DNA of 64,000 nt from Pseudarthrobacter sp. NIBRBAC000502770 (lineage in GTDB: Bacteria > Actinomycetota > Actinomycetes > Actinomycetales > Micrococcaceae). The notes below the pieces were generated by a model. That model was not told the DNA's origin. It saw only the letters and a program-made list of their open reading frames with translations, and ran no database searches. How positions within the stretch are numbered: the stretch's first letter is position 1; the number at the start of each line of letters is the position of its first letter. Below, piece by piece: positions 50,104 through 59,028 of this stretch. The position numbers and the translations under genes are program-made. The DNA is taken from the NCBI RefSeq assembly GCF_006517815.1, contig NZ_CP041198.1:992001-1056000 (forward strand), read 5' to 3'.

Positions 50104-50922
50104 CTAGCGGGCGCGGCTGCGCAGCCCGGATCCTGCAGCCATCAGGTTGGACAGCAGGTCATCGAACAGGGCGGCTGCGGACTTGGCCGAATCGCCGGGC
50201 CAGTTGTGCACGGGGTGGGCGGCGCCCTGGATCTGCTGCCAGTTGGCCTGCTCGGGAATTCGCGGGCTGAGCAGGAGTTCGCCGAACATCGACTCCATCT
50301 CCGCCAGCCGGTAGGTGTGTTCCGAGGAACCGCTCCGGACCCTGTTGGCCACGATTCCTGCGGGGGAAAGGTTGGGCGCGAACTCCTGCCTGAACAGCTG
50401 GATGGCTCGCATGGTCCGTTCGGTACCGGCCACCGAGAACAGGCCGGGCTCGGCGACCAGGGCAACCTTGTCACTTGCTGCCCAAGCCATGCGGGTCAGG
50501 CCGTTGAGTGAGGGAGGGCAGTCCACCAGGACAAGCTGGTAATCGTCTGCGCCGGCGAGTACGGAGGACAACCGGCGGAGATCGCGGCGGCCAAGGTCCG
50601 GACGGTCATAGATTCCGGTGTAGGCAGAGCCGACGGCGACATCGAGGACGGCAGGTCCGGAACCGTTGGACGTGGCACGGTCGGCCCAGCTGCTGCGCAC
50701 TACATTCTCTGCCAGCTTGGCCCGGCGCGGGCTCTTCAGCATTCTGCCGATATCCAGCTGGTCGCCTGGCTGGACGCCGAGGGCCGTGGTGGCATCGGCG
50801 TGCGGATCGAGGTCCACCACCAGCGTGCGGACTCCTGCGGCCAGCGCCGCAGACGCCAATCCTGTGGTGACGGAAGTCTTGCCGACTCCACCCTTGAGGC
50901 TGCTGATGCTGACTACTTGCAC
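50104..50922 (-). CDS. Orphan ParA/MinD-like ATPase
   Basis: A 272-residue P-loop ATPase. Deviant Walker A KGGVGKT is at residues 10-16; switch regions VVDLDPHADATTALG and LVDCPPSLNGLTRMAW follow. No parB, CpaE, pilus or carboxysome partner is adjacent, so its cargo is unknown. The GTG at 50922 is preferred (start VQVVSISSLKGG), since an in-frame TTG at 50934 lies directly against a possible minus-strand -10 (TAGGTT, 50940-50935). It is distinct from the ParA-like gene at 36112, which is longer at the N-terminus and linked to scpAB. Confidence 0.82.
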   Translation of the reverse strand: MQVVSISSLKGGVGKTSVTTGLASAALAAGVRTLVVDLDPHADATTALGVQPGDQLDIGRMLKSPRRAKLAENVVRSSWADRATSNGSGPAVLDVAVGSAYTGIYDRPDLGRRDLRRLSSVLAGADDYQLVLVDCPPSLNGLTRMAWAASDKVALVAEPGLFSVAGTERTMRAIQLFRQEFAPNLSPAGIVANRVRSGSSEHTYRLAEMESMFGELLLSPRIPEQANWQQIQGAAHPVHNWPGDSAKSAAALFDDLLSNLMAAGSGLRSRAR

Positions 50923-51223
50923 TTGAGAGACCAAAACCTAACGCCGGATGCCGTGTTGGGGGTAATGTTTGCCTCGGCAGAGCCGAAGCCGGACGGTCCT
51001 GCCGCCCTACTCATCATATGTTGATGCGTCGGCGAATCCTGCTTTATCGGGCGTCGGCATGGCACCGACTGTGCTGCCGGGGCGGTTTCCGCCAGCCAGG
51101 CTCAAAGCGTTCGGTCCATGACGGGAAAATCTGTGACCGTGGCCACAAAGATTTGTGTTTGTCCTTGCAGGTCCTAGACACTGTGACCACTCATCGATCC
51201 ACCCGCAATGATGCAGGAGAAGT
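50923..51223. promoter_or_regulatory. Divergent control region between parA-like gene and pyc
   Basis: 301 bases with no credible gene. An inverted repeat CATCA-TATGT-TGATG lies at 51012-51026. A candidate pyc promoter is TTGTGT (51153-51158), 16-nt spacer, TAGACA (51175-51180), giving a leader of about 37 nt. TAGGTT on the minus strand (50940-50935) may serve the ParA-like gene. Confidence 0.4.
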
Positions 51224-54200
51224 ATGTTTTCCAAAGTTCTGGTGGCCAACCGCGGCGAGATCGCGATCAGGGCCTTCCGCGCCGGCTATGAGCTGGGCGC
51301 AAAGACCGTTGCCGTTTTTCCCCAGGAGGACCGTAACTCGATCCATCGGCAGAAGGCGGACGAAGCCTACTTGATTGGCGAGGAAGGTCACCCCGTCCGG
51401 GCATACCTGGACGTGGCCGAGGTGGTGCGGGTCGCGAAAGAGGCCGGCGCAGACGCCATCTACCCGGGCTACGGTTTCCTCTCGGAAAACCCGGAGCTGG
51501 CACGTGCGGCGAAGGCGGCCGGTATCACTTTCGTGGGTCCGCCCGCCGAGGTGCTGGAGCTTGCCGGCAACAAGGTGGCGGCGCTGAAGGCCGCCCGCGA
51601 GGCAGGCGTGCCGGTCCTTAAGTCCAGCGAGCCGTCCAAGGACCTGGACGAACTCCTGGCTGCGGCCGATGAGATCGGGTTCCCCATTTTCGCCAAGGCC
51701 GTTGCCGGCGGCGGTGGCCGCGGCATGCGCCGCGTTGATACCCGCGAGGCACTCCCCGAAGCGCTGAAGTCGGCCATGCGCGAAGCCGATGCTGCCTTCG
51801 GCGATCCCACCATGTTCCTGGAGCAGGCGGTCCTGCGGCCGCGGCACATCGAAGTGCAGATCCTCGCGGACGCAGAGGGCAACGTCATGCACCTCTTTGA
51901 GCGTGACTGTTCCATCCAGCGGCGGCACCAGAAGGTCATTGAGATCGCGCCTGCCCCTAACCTGGACGACAACATCCGCCAGGCCCTGTACCGGGACGCG
52001 GTGAAATTTGCACAGGCGCTCAATTACGTCAACGCCGGTACCGTCGAGTTCCTGGTTGACACTGAAGGCGAGCGGGCGGGCCAGCACGTCTTCATCGAAA
52101 TGAACCCGCGTATCCAGGTGGAGCACACGGTCACCGAGGAAGTCACGGACGTGGACCTGGTCCAGGCCCAGATGCGGATCGCCGCCGGCGAGACCCTTGC
52201 CGATCTTGGCCTGTCCCAGGACACGGTCCGGCTTCGCGGCGCTGCCCTCCAGAGCCGCATCACCACGGAGGACCCCGCCAACGGGTTCCGCCCCGACGTT
52301 GGAAAGATCACCGGTTACCGCTCGGCCGGTGGAGCCGGTGTCCGCCTGGACGGCGGCACGGTCTACTCCGGCGCCGAGATCAGCCCGCACTTCGACTCCA
52401 TGCTGGTCAAGCTCACCTGCCGCGGCCGGGATTATCCTGCCGCGGTTGCCCGCGCCCGCCGCGCCCTGGCGGAGTTCCGCATCCGCGGCGTCTCCACGAA
52501 CATCCCCTTCCTCCAGGCCGTCCTTGATGATCCTGACTTCATCGCCGGGGATGTGGCCACCAACTTCATCGACCAGCGTCCGGAACTGCTCAAGGCCCGG
52601 GTCTCGGCCGACCGGGGCACCAAGCTCCTGACATGGCTTGCCGACGTCACTGTCAACAAGCCAAACGGCGACCTGGCGGTGCACTCGGACCCCGCCCGAA
52701 AGCTGCCCGACGTCAAGGACCTGCAGGCGGGACCCGGTTCACGCCAGAAGCTCCTTGAGCTGGGCCCGGAAGGTTTCGCGAAGGCACTGCGCGAACAGAA
52801 TGCCGTTGCCGTCACCGACACCACCTTCCGGGACGCGCACCAGTCCCTGCTGGCCACGCGTGTCCGCACCCGCGACCTCGTCGCCGCCGGCCCCGCCGTG
52901 ACGGCGCTCATGCCGCAGCTGCTGTCCGTCGAGGCCTGGGGCGGCGCCACCTACGACGTCGCGCTGCGCTTCCTGGGCGAGGACCCCTGGGACCGGCTCG
53001 CGGCCCTGCGCAAGGCCATGCCGAACGTCTGCATCCAGATGCTGCTGCGCGGCCGCAACACTGTCGGCTACACGCCCTACCCGGAAGAAGTCACCGAAGC
53101 CTTCGTCAACGAGGCGGCCGCCACCGGCATCGACATCTTCCGCATCTTTGACGCCCTGAACGATGTCAGCCAGATGGCTCCGGCCATCCGCGCCGTCCGG
53201 GCCACCGGCACCGCCGTGGCAGAGGTGGCCCTCTGCTACACCGGCGACATGCTGGACCCGGAAGAGAAGCTGTACACCCTGGATTACTACCTCGGGCTGG
53301 CACAGAAGATCGTCGACGCCGGAGCCCACATCCTTGCCATCAAGGACATGGCCGGGCTGCTCCGGCCCGCTGCCGCCGCCAAGCTGGTCGCCGCGCTGCG
53401 TGAGCGCTTCGACCTGCCCGTCCACCTGCACACCCACGACACCGCAGGTGGCCAGCTGGCTACGCTCCTGTCCGCTGTCGACGCCGGCGTGGACGCGGTA
53501 GACGTGGCCTCCGCATCCCTCGCGGGAACCACCAGCCAGGTGTCGGCGTCGGCCCTTGTTGCTGCCTTGGCCCACACGCCGCGTGACACCGGCCTCAGCC
53601 TGGACGCCGTCAGCTCGCTCGAGCCCTACTGGGAAGCGGTCCGCCGCGTCTATGCCCCGTTCGAGTCCGGCCTGCCAGGCCCCACCGGCCGCGTGTACAA
53701 GCACGAGATCCCGGGTGGCCAGCTTTCCAACCTGCGCCAGCAGGCCATGGCCCTTGGCTTGGGGGAGCAGTTCGAGGCGATCGAGGACATGTACACCGCA
53801 GCGGACCGGATCCTGGGGCACCTGGTGAAGGTCACGCCGTCCTCCAAGGTGGTTGGCGATCTCGCCCTGCACCTGGTGGGCCTCAACGCCGATCCCGCCG
53901 ACTTCGAAGCGAACCCGCAGAACTACGACATCCCGGACTCCGTCATCGGCTTCCTTTCGGGCGAACTCGGCGACCCTCCCGGGGGCTGGCCGGAGCCGTT
54001 CCGCACCAAGGCCCTGCAGGGCAGGAGCGTGAAGGTCCGCGACGTGGAGCTCAGCGCCGAGGACAGCGCAGCGCTCAAGTCCGACTCCAAGACACGGCAG
54101 CACACGCTGAACCGGCTGCTCTTCGAGGGCCCCACCAAGGACTACCTCAAGAGCGTGGAGACGTACGGCAACATCTCGGTCCTGGATACCCGTGATTATC

Positions 54201-54622
54201 TTTACGGGCTGCAGCGCGGCACCGAGCACGAGATCCAGCTGGAGCGTGGCGTGCGCTTGATAGCCTCCCTCGAGGCGGTGTCGGAGCCGGACGAGAAGGG
54301 CATGCGCACCGTCATGTGCACCCTCAACGGCCAGTCCCGCCCCGTGGTGGTCCGCGACCGTTCCGTGGTCAGCAACGTCAAGGCCGCCGAGAAAGCCGAT
54401 CCCGCCCAGCCGGGCCAGGTGGCCGCTCCCTTCGCCGGAGCCGTCACTGTCACCGTCAAGCCGGGGGAGACGGTCAAGGCAGGAGATACCGTGGCCACCA
54501 TCGAGGCAATGAAGATGGAAGCATCCATTACGACGCCGGTGGCCGGCAAGGTGTCCCGCCTCGCCATCTCCGCGGTAGAGCAGGTCCAGGGCGGGGACCT
54601 GCTGCTGGTCATCGAACAGTAG
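51224..54622 (+). CDS. pyc: Pyruvate carboxylase
   Basis: A 1132-residue biotin enzyme carboxylating pyruvate to oxaloacetate. The biotin carboxylase/ATP-grasp part (about residues 1-450) shows VLVANRGEIAIRAFRAGYE, AVAGGGGRGMRRV and FIEMNPRIQVEHTVTEE. The carboxyltransferase (about residues 525-810) has TTFRDAHQSLLATR and LHTHDTAGGQLATLLSAVDAG with metal-binding His. The biotinyl domain ends the protein with EAMKMEAS, biotinylated Lys1097. Full length. SD AGGAGA precedes the ATG. It replenishes oxaloacetate, also consumed by the methylcitrate synthase encoded in this window. Confidence 0.97.
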   Translation: MFSKVLVANRGEIAIRAFRAGYELGAKTVAVFPQEDRNSIHRQKADEAYLIGEEGHPVRAYLDVAEVVRVAKEAGADAIYPGYGFLSENPELARAAKAAGITFVGPPAEVLELAGNKVAALKAAREAGVPVLKSSEPSKDLDELLAAADEIGFPIFAKAVAGGGGRGMRRVDTREALPEALKSAMREADAAFGDPTMFLEQAVLRPRHIEVQILADAEGNVMHLFERDCSIQRRHQKVIEIAPAPNLDDNIRQALYRDAVKFAQALNYVNAGTVEFLVDTEGERAGQHVFIEMNPRIQVEHTVTEEVTDVDLVQAQMRIAAGETLADLGLSQDTVRLRGAALQSRITTEDPANGFRPDVGKITGYRSAGGAGVRLDGGTVYSGAEISPHFDSMLVKLTCRGRDYPAAVARARRALAEFRIRGVSTNIPFLQAVLDDPDFIAGDVATNFIDQRPELLKARVSADRGTKLLTWLADVTVNKPNGDLAVHSDPARKLPDVKDLQAGPGSRQKLLELGPEGFAKALREQNAVAVTDTTFRDAHQSLLATRVRTRDLVAAGPAVTALMPQLLSVEAWGGATYDVALRFLGEDPWDRLAALRKAMPNVCIQMLLRGRNTVGYTPYPEEVTEAFVNEAAATGIDIFRIFDALNDVSQMAPAIRAVRATGTAVAEVALCYTGDMLDPEEKLYTLDYYLGLAQKIVDAGAHILAIKDMAGLLRPAAAAKLVAALRERFDLPVHLHTHDTAGGQLATLLSAVDAGVDAVDVASASLAGTTSQVSASALVAALAHTPRDTGLSLDAVSSLEPYWEAVRRVYAPFESGLPGPTGRVYKHEIPGGQLSNLRQQAMALGLGEQFEAIEDMYTAADRILGHLVKVTPSSKVVGDLALHLVGLNADPADFEANPQNYDIPDSVIGFLSGELGDPPGGWPEPFRTKALQGRSVKVRDVELSAEDSAALKSDSKTRQHTLNRLLFEGPTKDYLKSVETYGNISVLDTRDYLYGLQRGTEHEIQLERGVRLIASLEAVSEPDEKGMRTVMCTLNGQSRPVVVRDRSVVSNVKAAEKADPAQPGQVAAPFAGAVTVTVKPGETVKAGDTVATIEAMKMEASITTPVAGKVSRLAISAVEQVQGGDLLLVIEQ

Positions 54623-54663
54623 GAGGGGCCCGAAGGCGCCGAAGGGATCAACCCCTTCGTTGG

Positions 54664-54714
54664 CTGCTCCCCGAAGACTGCACCGGGTAATCCAGTGCAG
54701 TCTTCGGGGAGCAG
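54664..54714 (+). terminator. Terminator of pyc
   Basis: A 20-bp perfect stem (54664-54683 with 54695-54714) with an 11-base loop, 42 bases after the pyc stop; no T-run. Confidence 0.8.
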
Positions 54715-54772
54715 TTCCATGACGGTCTCTATCCGCGAACCCAGGACTGCGTGCAACCGGGGCGGGGGCCGG

Positions 54773-55813
54773 TCAGGCCAGCCAGCGCCACCACTTTGAC
54801 TGCCCCGGTTCCGGTACCGGCTCAGCTTCCAGCTCCGGCTCTTCGCCCAGGGCCGTTGCGGCTCCGGCAATGTCGTGGGCCGTAAGGGTCATGACAGCTT
54901 CCCGGTCAAGCGACTCGAGGCTTTGGTCCTCGTCGAGCGAGAGCCGCAGGGCCTGCCGGTTCAGGGCCTGCTCAAACAACGTGCGCGCGAACCGTGCGTT
55001 GCCGGAGTCCTCGCCCGCGTGCAGCCCGGTAAAGATGCGGCGCAGCATCTGGTCCGCCCCCGGCTCCAGCATGTACTCGTGCTGGGCCAGCATCTGGTGG
55101 AAGATCGTCTGGAGTGCTTCAACAGAGTAGTCGGGGAAGGTGATCTCGCGGGCGAAGCGGGAGCGCAGCCCGGGGTTCGAGAGCAGGAACGACTCCATCA
55201 GCCGCGGGTAGCCGGCAACGATCACCACCAGGCGGTGGCGGTGGTCCTCCATCCGCTTCAGCAGGACCTCGATCGCCTCGGGGCCGAAGTCCATCCTGCC
55301 GTCTTCCGGGGCCAGCGCGTAGGCTTCGTCGATGAACAGGACGCCGTCCAGGGCACGCCTGATCACCCGGTCGGTCTTGATGGCAGTCTGCCCGACGTAT
55401 TGCCCCACCAGGCCCGAACGGTCCACCTCCACCAAGTGGCCCTTCTGCAGCAGGCCCACCGCCCGGTACATCTCGGCCAGGAGCCGCGCCACGGTGGTCT
55501 TGCCGGTGCCCGGGTTTCCGAGGAACACCAGATGCTGGGAGGTGGCCACCTCCGGCAGGCCGTGCGCTTTGCGGCGCGCCTGGACCTGCAGCAGTGCGAC
55601 GAGGGCGCGCACCTGTTCCTTCACAGTCTCCAGCCCAACCAGCGCGTCGAGCTCCGCCTGCAGCTCGGACAGCGGCCGGGCCGGCCCGGGCCTGGCACCC
55701 ATGAGGTCGCCCACAAGATCGTCCACGCGCTCCGATCCGGGCAGCTTGAGCTGATCGGCCAGGTGGCCGAGCGTTTCACGCAGGTCGTCGAGCGGTTTGC
55801 GGCTGGCAGCCAT
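54773..55813 (-). CDS. CbbX/SpoVK-like AAA+ ATPase
   Basis: A 346-residue AAA+ protein of the CbxX/CfqX family. A helical N-terminal region (residues 1-60) precedes Walker A GNPGTGKT at residues 99-106 and Walker B FIDEA around residues 160-164, followed by sensor 1 VVIVAGYP and the arginine finger area NPGLRSRFAREITFPDY. The last residues are SKWWRWLA. Family members include the Rubisco activase CbbX, SpoVK and the central part of EccA of type VII secretion; no Rubisco, sporulation or Esx genes are nearby, so the substrate is unknown. It follows the fadD-like gene on the same strand after a weak hairpin. Confidence 0.85.
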   Translation of the reverse strand: MAASRKPLDDLRETLGHLADQLKLPGSERVDDLVGDLMGARPGPARPLSELQAELDALVGLETVKEQVRALVALLQVQARRKAHGLPEVATSQHLVFLGNPGTGKTTVARLLAEMYRAVGLLQKGHLVEVDRSGLVGQYVGQTAIKTDRVIRRALDGVLFIDEAYALAPEDGRMDFGPEAIEVLLKRMEDHRHRLVVIVAGYPRLMESFLLSNPGLRSRFAREITFPDYSVEALQTIFHQMLAQHEYMLEPGADQMLRRIFTGLHAGEDSGNARFARTLFEQALNRQALRLSLDEDQSLESLDREAVMTLTAHDIAGAATALGEEPELEAEPVPEPGQSKWWRWLA

Positions 55814-55862
55814 GCCACCACTGTAGTCCCCGATCCCCGGCCAGGGGCGGACAGTTAAAGGA

Positions 55863-55894
55863 GAAAGGGCCCTCCCTTGCGGAAAGACCCTTTC
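55863..55894 (-). terminator. Weak terminator after the acyl-CoA ligase gene
   Basis: GAAAGGG and CCCTTTC (55863-55869, 55888-55894) form a 7-bp stem; on the minus strand it is followed by a T-rich stretch. Confidence 0.45.
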
Positions 55895-55907
55895 ATCGCT
55901 GCCGGCG

Positions 55908-57716
55908 TCAGGGGCGCGGGGCCGAGTACATCTCCTCGATGACCGTTTCGAAGTCCTTCATCACCTGCGCCCGCTTCACCTTCATGGACGGGGTGAGGTG
56001 GCCGGAGGCTTCCGTGAAGTCGGCCGGGACGATGCGGAAGGACTTGATGGCCTCGGCCTGGGAGACCGAGGTGTTTGCTGCGGTAACCAAATCCTGGACT
56101 GCCGCCTTCACCACCGGGTTGGCCGCTGCCTGCTCGAGGGTGGTGTCCGCGGGGAGGCCGTGGCGCTGGAGCCAGCCGGGCAGGGCCTCCTGGTCGAGGG
56201 TCACCAGGGCGCCGATGAAAGGCCTGTTGTCGCCCACCACGAGGACCTGCGACACAAGGGCGTCGGCGCGGATCTGGTCCTCAAGCAGGGCCGGGATGAC
56301 GTTCTTGCCCCCCGCTGTGACGATGATTTCCTTCTTGCGGCCGGTGATCCAGACGAACCCCTCGTCATCGAGCTGTCCAATGTCCCCGGTATGGAACCAG
56401 CCGTCGGTGAAGGCTTCCGCGGTCAGGTCGTCACGCCTGTAGTACCCCCGCATCACGCACACTCCCTTGGCCAGGATCTCGCCGTCGTCGGCAATCCTGA
56501 CGGAGTTGCCCGGGAGGGGCTTGCCCACGGAGCCGATCTTGATCCGCGACGGGGTGTTCACGGTGATGGGCGCGGTGGTTTCAGTAAGCCCGTATCCCTC
56601 CAGCACCTGCAGGCCGATGCCCTGGAAGAAGTGCCCCAGCCGCTCGCCCAGGGGACCGCCACCGGACACGGCGTGGGCAACGTGCCCACCCATGGCCGCC
56701 CGCAGCTTGCCGTAGACCAGCTTGTCGAACAACGCGTGCCGCAGCTTCAGGCCCAGCCCCACGCGTCCGTCCTGCCTGGCCTTCGAGTAGGCGATGGCTG
56801 TCTCGGCGGCCCGGTGGAAGATGGCGCCCTTGCCCCCGTCTTCGGCCTTGGTGAGGGCCGAGTTGTAGACCTTCTCGAACACCCTGGGCACCGCCAGGAT
56901 GAACGTCGGTTCGTAGCTTTGCAGGTCAGCCAGGAGGTTCTTGATGTCCGGGGTGTGGGCCACCGTGGTTCCGGCAGCCATGGCCAGCACCGAGATGTAC
57001 CGGGCAAACACGTGCGCCAGCGGCAGGAACATGATGGTCTTGGCCTTCTCATGGACGATCTCGCCGATGATGGCCAGGGCATTGTCCGAGAGTTCCACGA
57101 AGTTGCCGTGCGTGAGTTCGCACCCCTTGGGGCGTCCCGTGGTTCCGGAGGTGTAGATGATGGTGGCCACGTCCTCCAGCCCGGCTGCGCTGCGGCGTGC
57201 CTCGAGGTCTTCGTCACTGACGCCGCGCCCCGCCTCCCGGAGGCTGTCCAGTCCCTGGCCCTCCAGCTGCCAGACATGCTGCACGTCGGTAAGCCCCTCG
57301 GCTGTGACCGCCTGCCGGATGACATTTTCATGGTGGGCGGATTCGCCGAAGGCTGCAACGGCACCGGAGTCACCGAGGTTCCAGGCCACCTGGGAAGGGG
57401 AGGAGGTTTCGTAAATGGGAACCGAGACGGCACCGGCGAACCAGATGGAGAAGTCCACCAGCGACCATTCGTAGCGGGTACGGGACATGATGCCGACCCG
57501 GTCGCCGGCGCCCACTCCGCTGGCAATGAGCCCCTTGGCCAGGGCCTTGACGTCCGCGAGGAACTCGGTGGCGGGAACGTCGCGCCAAGTGCCCGCAGCA
57601 TCCAGGCGCGAAAACAGTGCCGGGTTGCTGGGCTTGACCGCCTGGCGCAACACCAGATCCGTGATGTTGGTTTCGGGTGGGACAACAACCAGGGGCGGAA
57701 CACTGAATTCGCGCAC
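55908..57716 (-). CDS. Long-chain fatty acid--CoA ligase (FadD15-like)
   Basis: A 602-residue AMP-forming acyl-CoA synthetase activating long-chain fatty acids. The AMP-binding motif is IIYTSGTTGRPKGCEL at about residues 183-198; YGLTETTAPITVN and the hinge region ITGRKKEIIVTAGGKNVIPALLED follow. The GTG start at 57716 has a clear SD (AAAGGAG, 6 nt) and yields the family N-terminus VREFSVPPLVVVPP; a longer frame upstream lacks similarity. In M. tuberculosis fadD15 lies near pknL and aroG (from memory), as here. Its product could feed phospholipid synthesis or beta-oxidation. Confidence 0.92.
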   Translation of the reverse strand: MREFSVPPLVVVPPETNITDLVLRQAVKPSNPALFSRLDAAGTWRDVPATEFLADVKALAKGLIASGVGAGDRVGIMSRTRYEWSLVDFSIWFAGAVSVPIYETSSPSQVAWNLGDSGAVAAFGESAHHENVIRQAVTAEGLTDVQHVWQLEGQGLDSLREAGRGVSDEDLEARRSAAGLEDVATIIYTSGTTGRPKGCELTHGNFVELSDNALAIIGEIVHEKAKTIMFLPLAHVFARYISVLAMAAGTTVAHTPDIKNLLADLQSYEPTFILAVPRVFEKVYNSALTKAEDGGKGAIFHRAAETAIAYSKARQDGRVGLGLKLRHALFDKLVYGKLRAAMGGHVAHAVSGGGPLGERLGHFFQGIGLQVLEGYGLTETTAPITVNTPSRIKIGSVGKPLPGNSVRIADDGEILAKGVCVMRGYYRRDDLTAEAFTDGWFHTGDIGQLDDEGFVWITGRKKEIIVTAGGKNVIPALLEDQIRADALVSQVLVVGDNRPFIGALVTLDQEALPGWLQRHGLPADTTLEQAAANPVVKAAVQDLVTAANTSVSQAEAIKSFRIVPADFTEASGHLTPSMKVKRAQVMKDFETVIEEMYSAPRP

Positions 57717-57873
57717 TATAGCTCCTTTGATATCTGAAGTCCCGCGCAGGGGTTGCCTAAAGACTAGTACCCCGGCCGGAACAGTGCAGTACACAAACCT
57801 ACTGGCCAGTAACTTATGCGTCAATGGACACCGCGAAGCACGGCTTTTGTCAAGGCAATCCTGCCTCCCGGCC

Positions 57874-57879
57874 TAGAAT
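57874..57879 (+). promoter_or_regulatory. -10 hexamer TAGAAT of the ROK kinase gene
   Basis: TAGAAT ends 8 nt before the ATG at 57888, giving a leader of about one or two bases. Confidence 0.5.
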
Positions 57880-57887
57880 GGTGGACT

Positions 57888-58976
57888 ATGTACGGACCGT
57901 TGCCCGGCGATCAGGCCGGCCCCCTGAAAAGACCGGCACCCTGGCGCCGACGTCCCGCGAGCCACCGTGCCGGGCAACTGCATGGGGGCGTCGGCGGGCA
58001 CCTCCGACTGGGCCGCAAGGGACTGGCCATCGGGATCGACATCGGCGGAACCAAGGTGGCCGCCGGCGTGGTGGACGCCGAAGGCCGGATCCTCAGCGAG
58101 GCCCGCCGCTCCACCCCCGGGACCGATCCACGGGCGGTGGAGCAGGTCATCGTTGAACTCGTGGAGGAACTGGGCCGGGGGCACCGCATCTGGTCTGTTG
58201 GCATCGGTGCTGCCGGCTGGATGGACCTGGCCGGCGGCACCGTCCTCTTCAGCCCCCACCTGGCCTGGCGCAACGAGCCGCTGCGTGAAAACCTCCAGCG
58301 GCTCCTCCGGCGCCCGGTGCTCCTGACCAACGACGCCGACGCGGCAGCCTGGGCGGAATGGCGTTTCGGCGCCGGCCGGGGGGAGGACCGCCTGGTCTGC
58401 ATCACTCTGGGAACCGGCATCGGCGGGGCCATGGTGATGGACGGCAGGGTGGAACGGGGCCGGTTCGGCGTCGCAGGGGAGTTCGGCCACCAAATCATCA
58501 TGCCGGGCGGCCACCGCTGTGAATGCGGCAACCGCGGCTGCTGGGAACAGTACGCCTCCGGCAACGCCCTGGGACGGGAAGCCCGGCTACTGGCCCGGTC
58601 CAATTCGCCGGTAGCCCAGGACCTGCTGGCGGCCGTGGACGGACATCCCGAAGCAATCACCGGAGCCATCGTGACCGAGCTGGCCCTGGCGGGGGACCCT
58701 GCCTCCCGGGAGCTGATTGAAGAGGTCGGTGAATGGCTCGGGCTCGGGCTGGCCAATCTGGCCGCGGCCCTGGACCCTGGCCTGTTCGTCATCGGCGGCG
58801 GGCTGTGCTCTGCCGGTGACCTGCTGGTGGGGCCGGCCCGCAAGGCGTTCGCGCGGAACCTGACAGGGCGGGGATTCCGCCCGGCGGCAGGGATCGAACT
58901 GGCGGCCCTGGGCCCCAATGCGGGCCTCATCGGAGCGGCCGACCTGTCCCGCGTCAGCAGCCGCGTCCACGGCTGA
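57888..58976 (+). CDS. ROK-family sugar kinase (glucokinase-like)
   Basis: A 362-residue ROK kinase. The phosphate-binding loop is DIGGTK at residues 51-56; the catalytic Asp is in LLTNDADAAAWAEWRFGAGRG; the zinc motif GHRCECGNRGCWEQYASG matches the ROK consensus CxCGxxGCxE; and LGTGIGGAMV binds ATP. No helix-turn-helix is present, so it is a kinase rather than a NagC-type repressor. The N-terminal 45 residues are basic and unusual; the ATG at 57888 is the only reasonable start and has a -10 immediately upstream. Glucose is the likely substrate by family size, but N-acetyl sugars cannot be excluded. Confidence 0.88.
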   Translation: MYGPLPGDQAGPLKRPAPWRRRPASHRAGQLHGGVGGHLRLGRKGLAIGIDIGGTKVAAGVVDAEGRILSEARRSTPGTDPRAVEQVIVELVEELGRGHRIWSVGIGAAGWMDLAGGTVLFSPHLAWRNEPLRENLQRLLRRPVLLTNDADAAAWAEWRFGAGRGEDRLVCITLGTGIGGAMVMDGRVERGRFGVAGEFGHQIIMPGGHRCECGNRGCWEQYASGNALGREARLLARSNSPVAQDLLAAVDGHPEAITGAIVTELALAGDPASRELIEEVGEWLGLGLANLAAALDPGLFVIGGGLCSAGDLLVGPARKAFARNLTGRGFRPAAGIELAALGPNAGLIGAADLSRVSSRVHG

Positions 58977-59028
58977 CGACGACGGCTGGCTGGCTGCAGG
59001 GGCGCTAAACCCTTGCGCCGTCGTCGTC
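58975..59028. terminator. Convergent hairpin between the ROK gene and membrane protein gene
   Basis: GACGACGACGGC (58975-58986) pairs perfectly with GCCGTCGTCGTC (59017-59028), with an inner stem GCAGGG/CCCTTGC. It overlaps the ROK stop codon and the end of the opposing gene. Confidence 0.5.
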
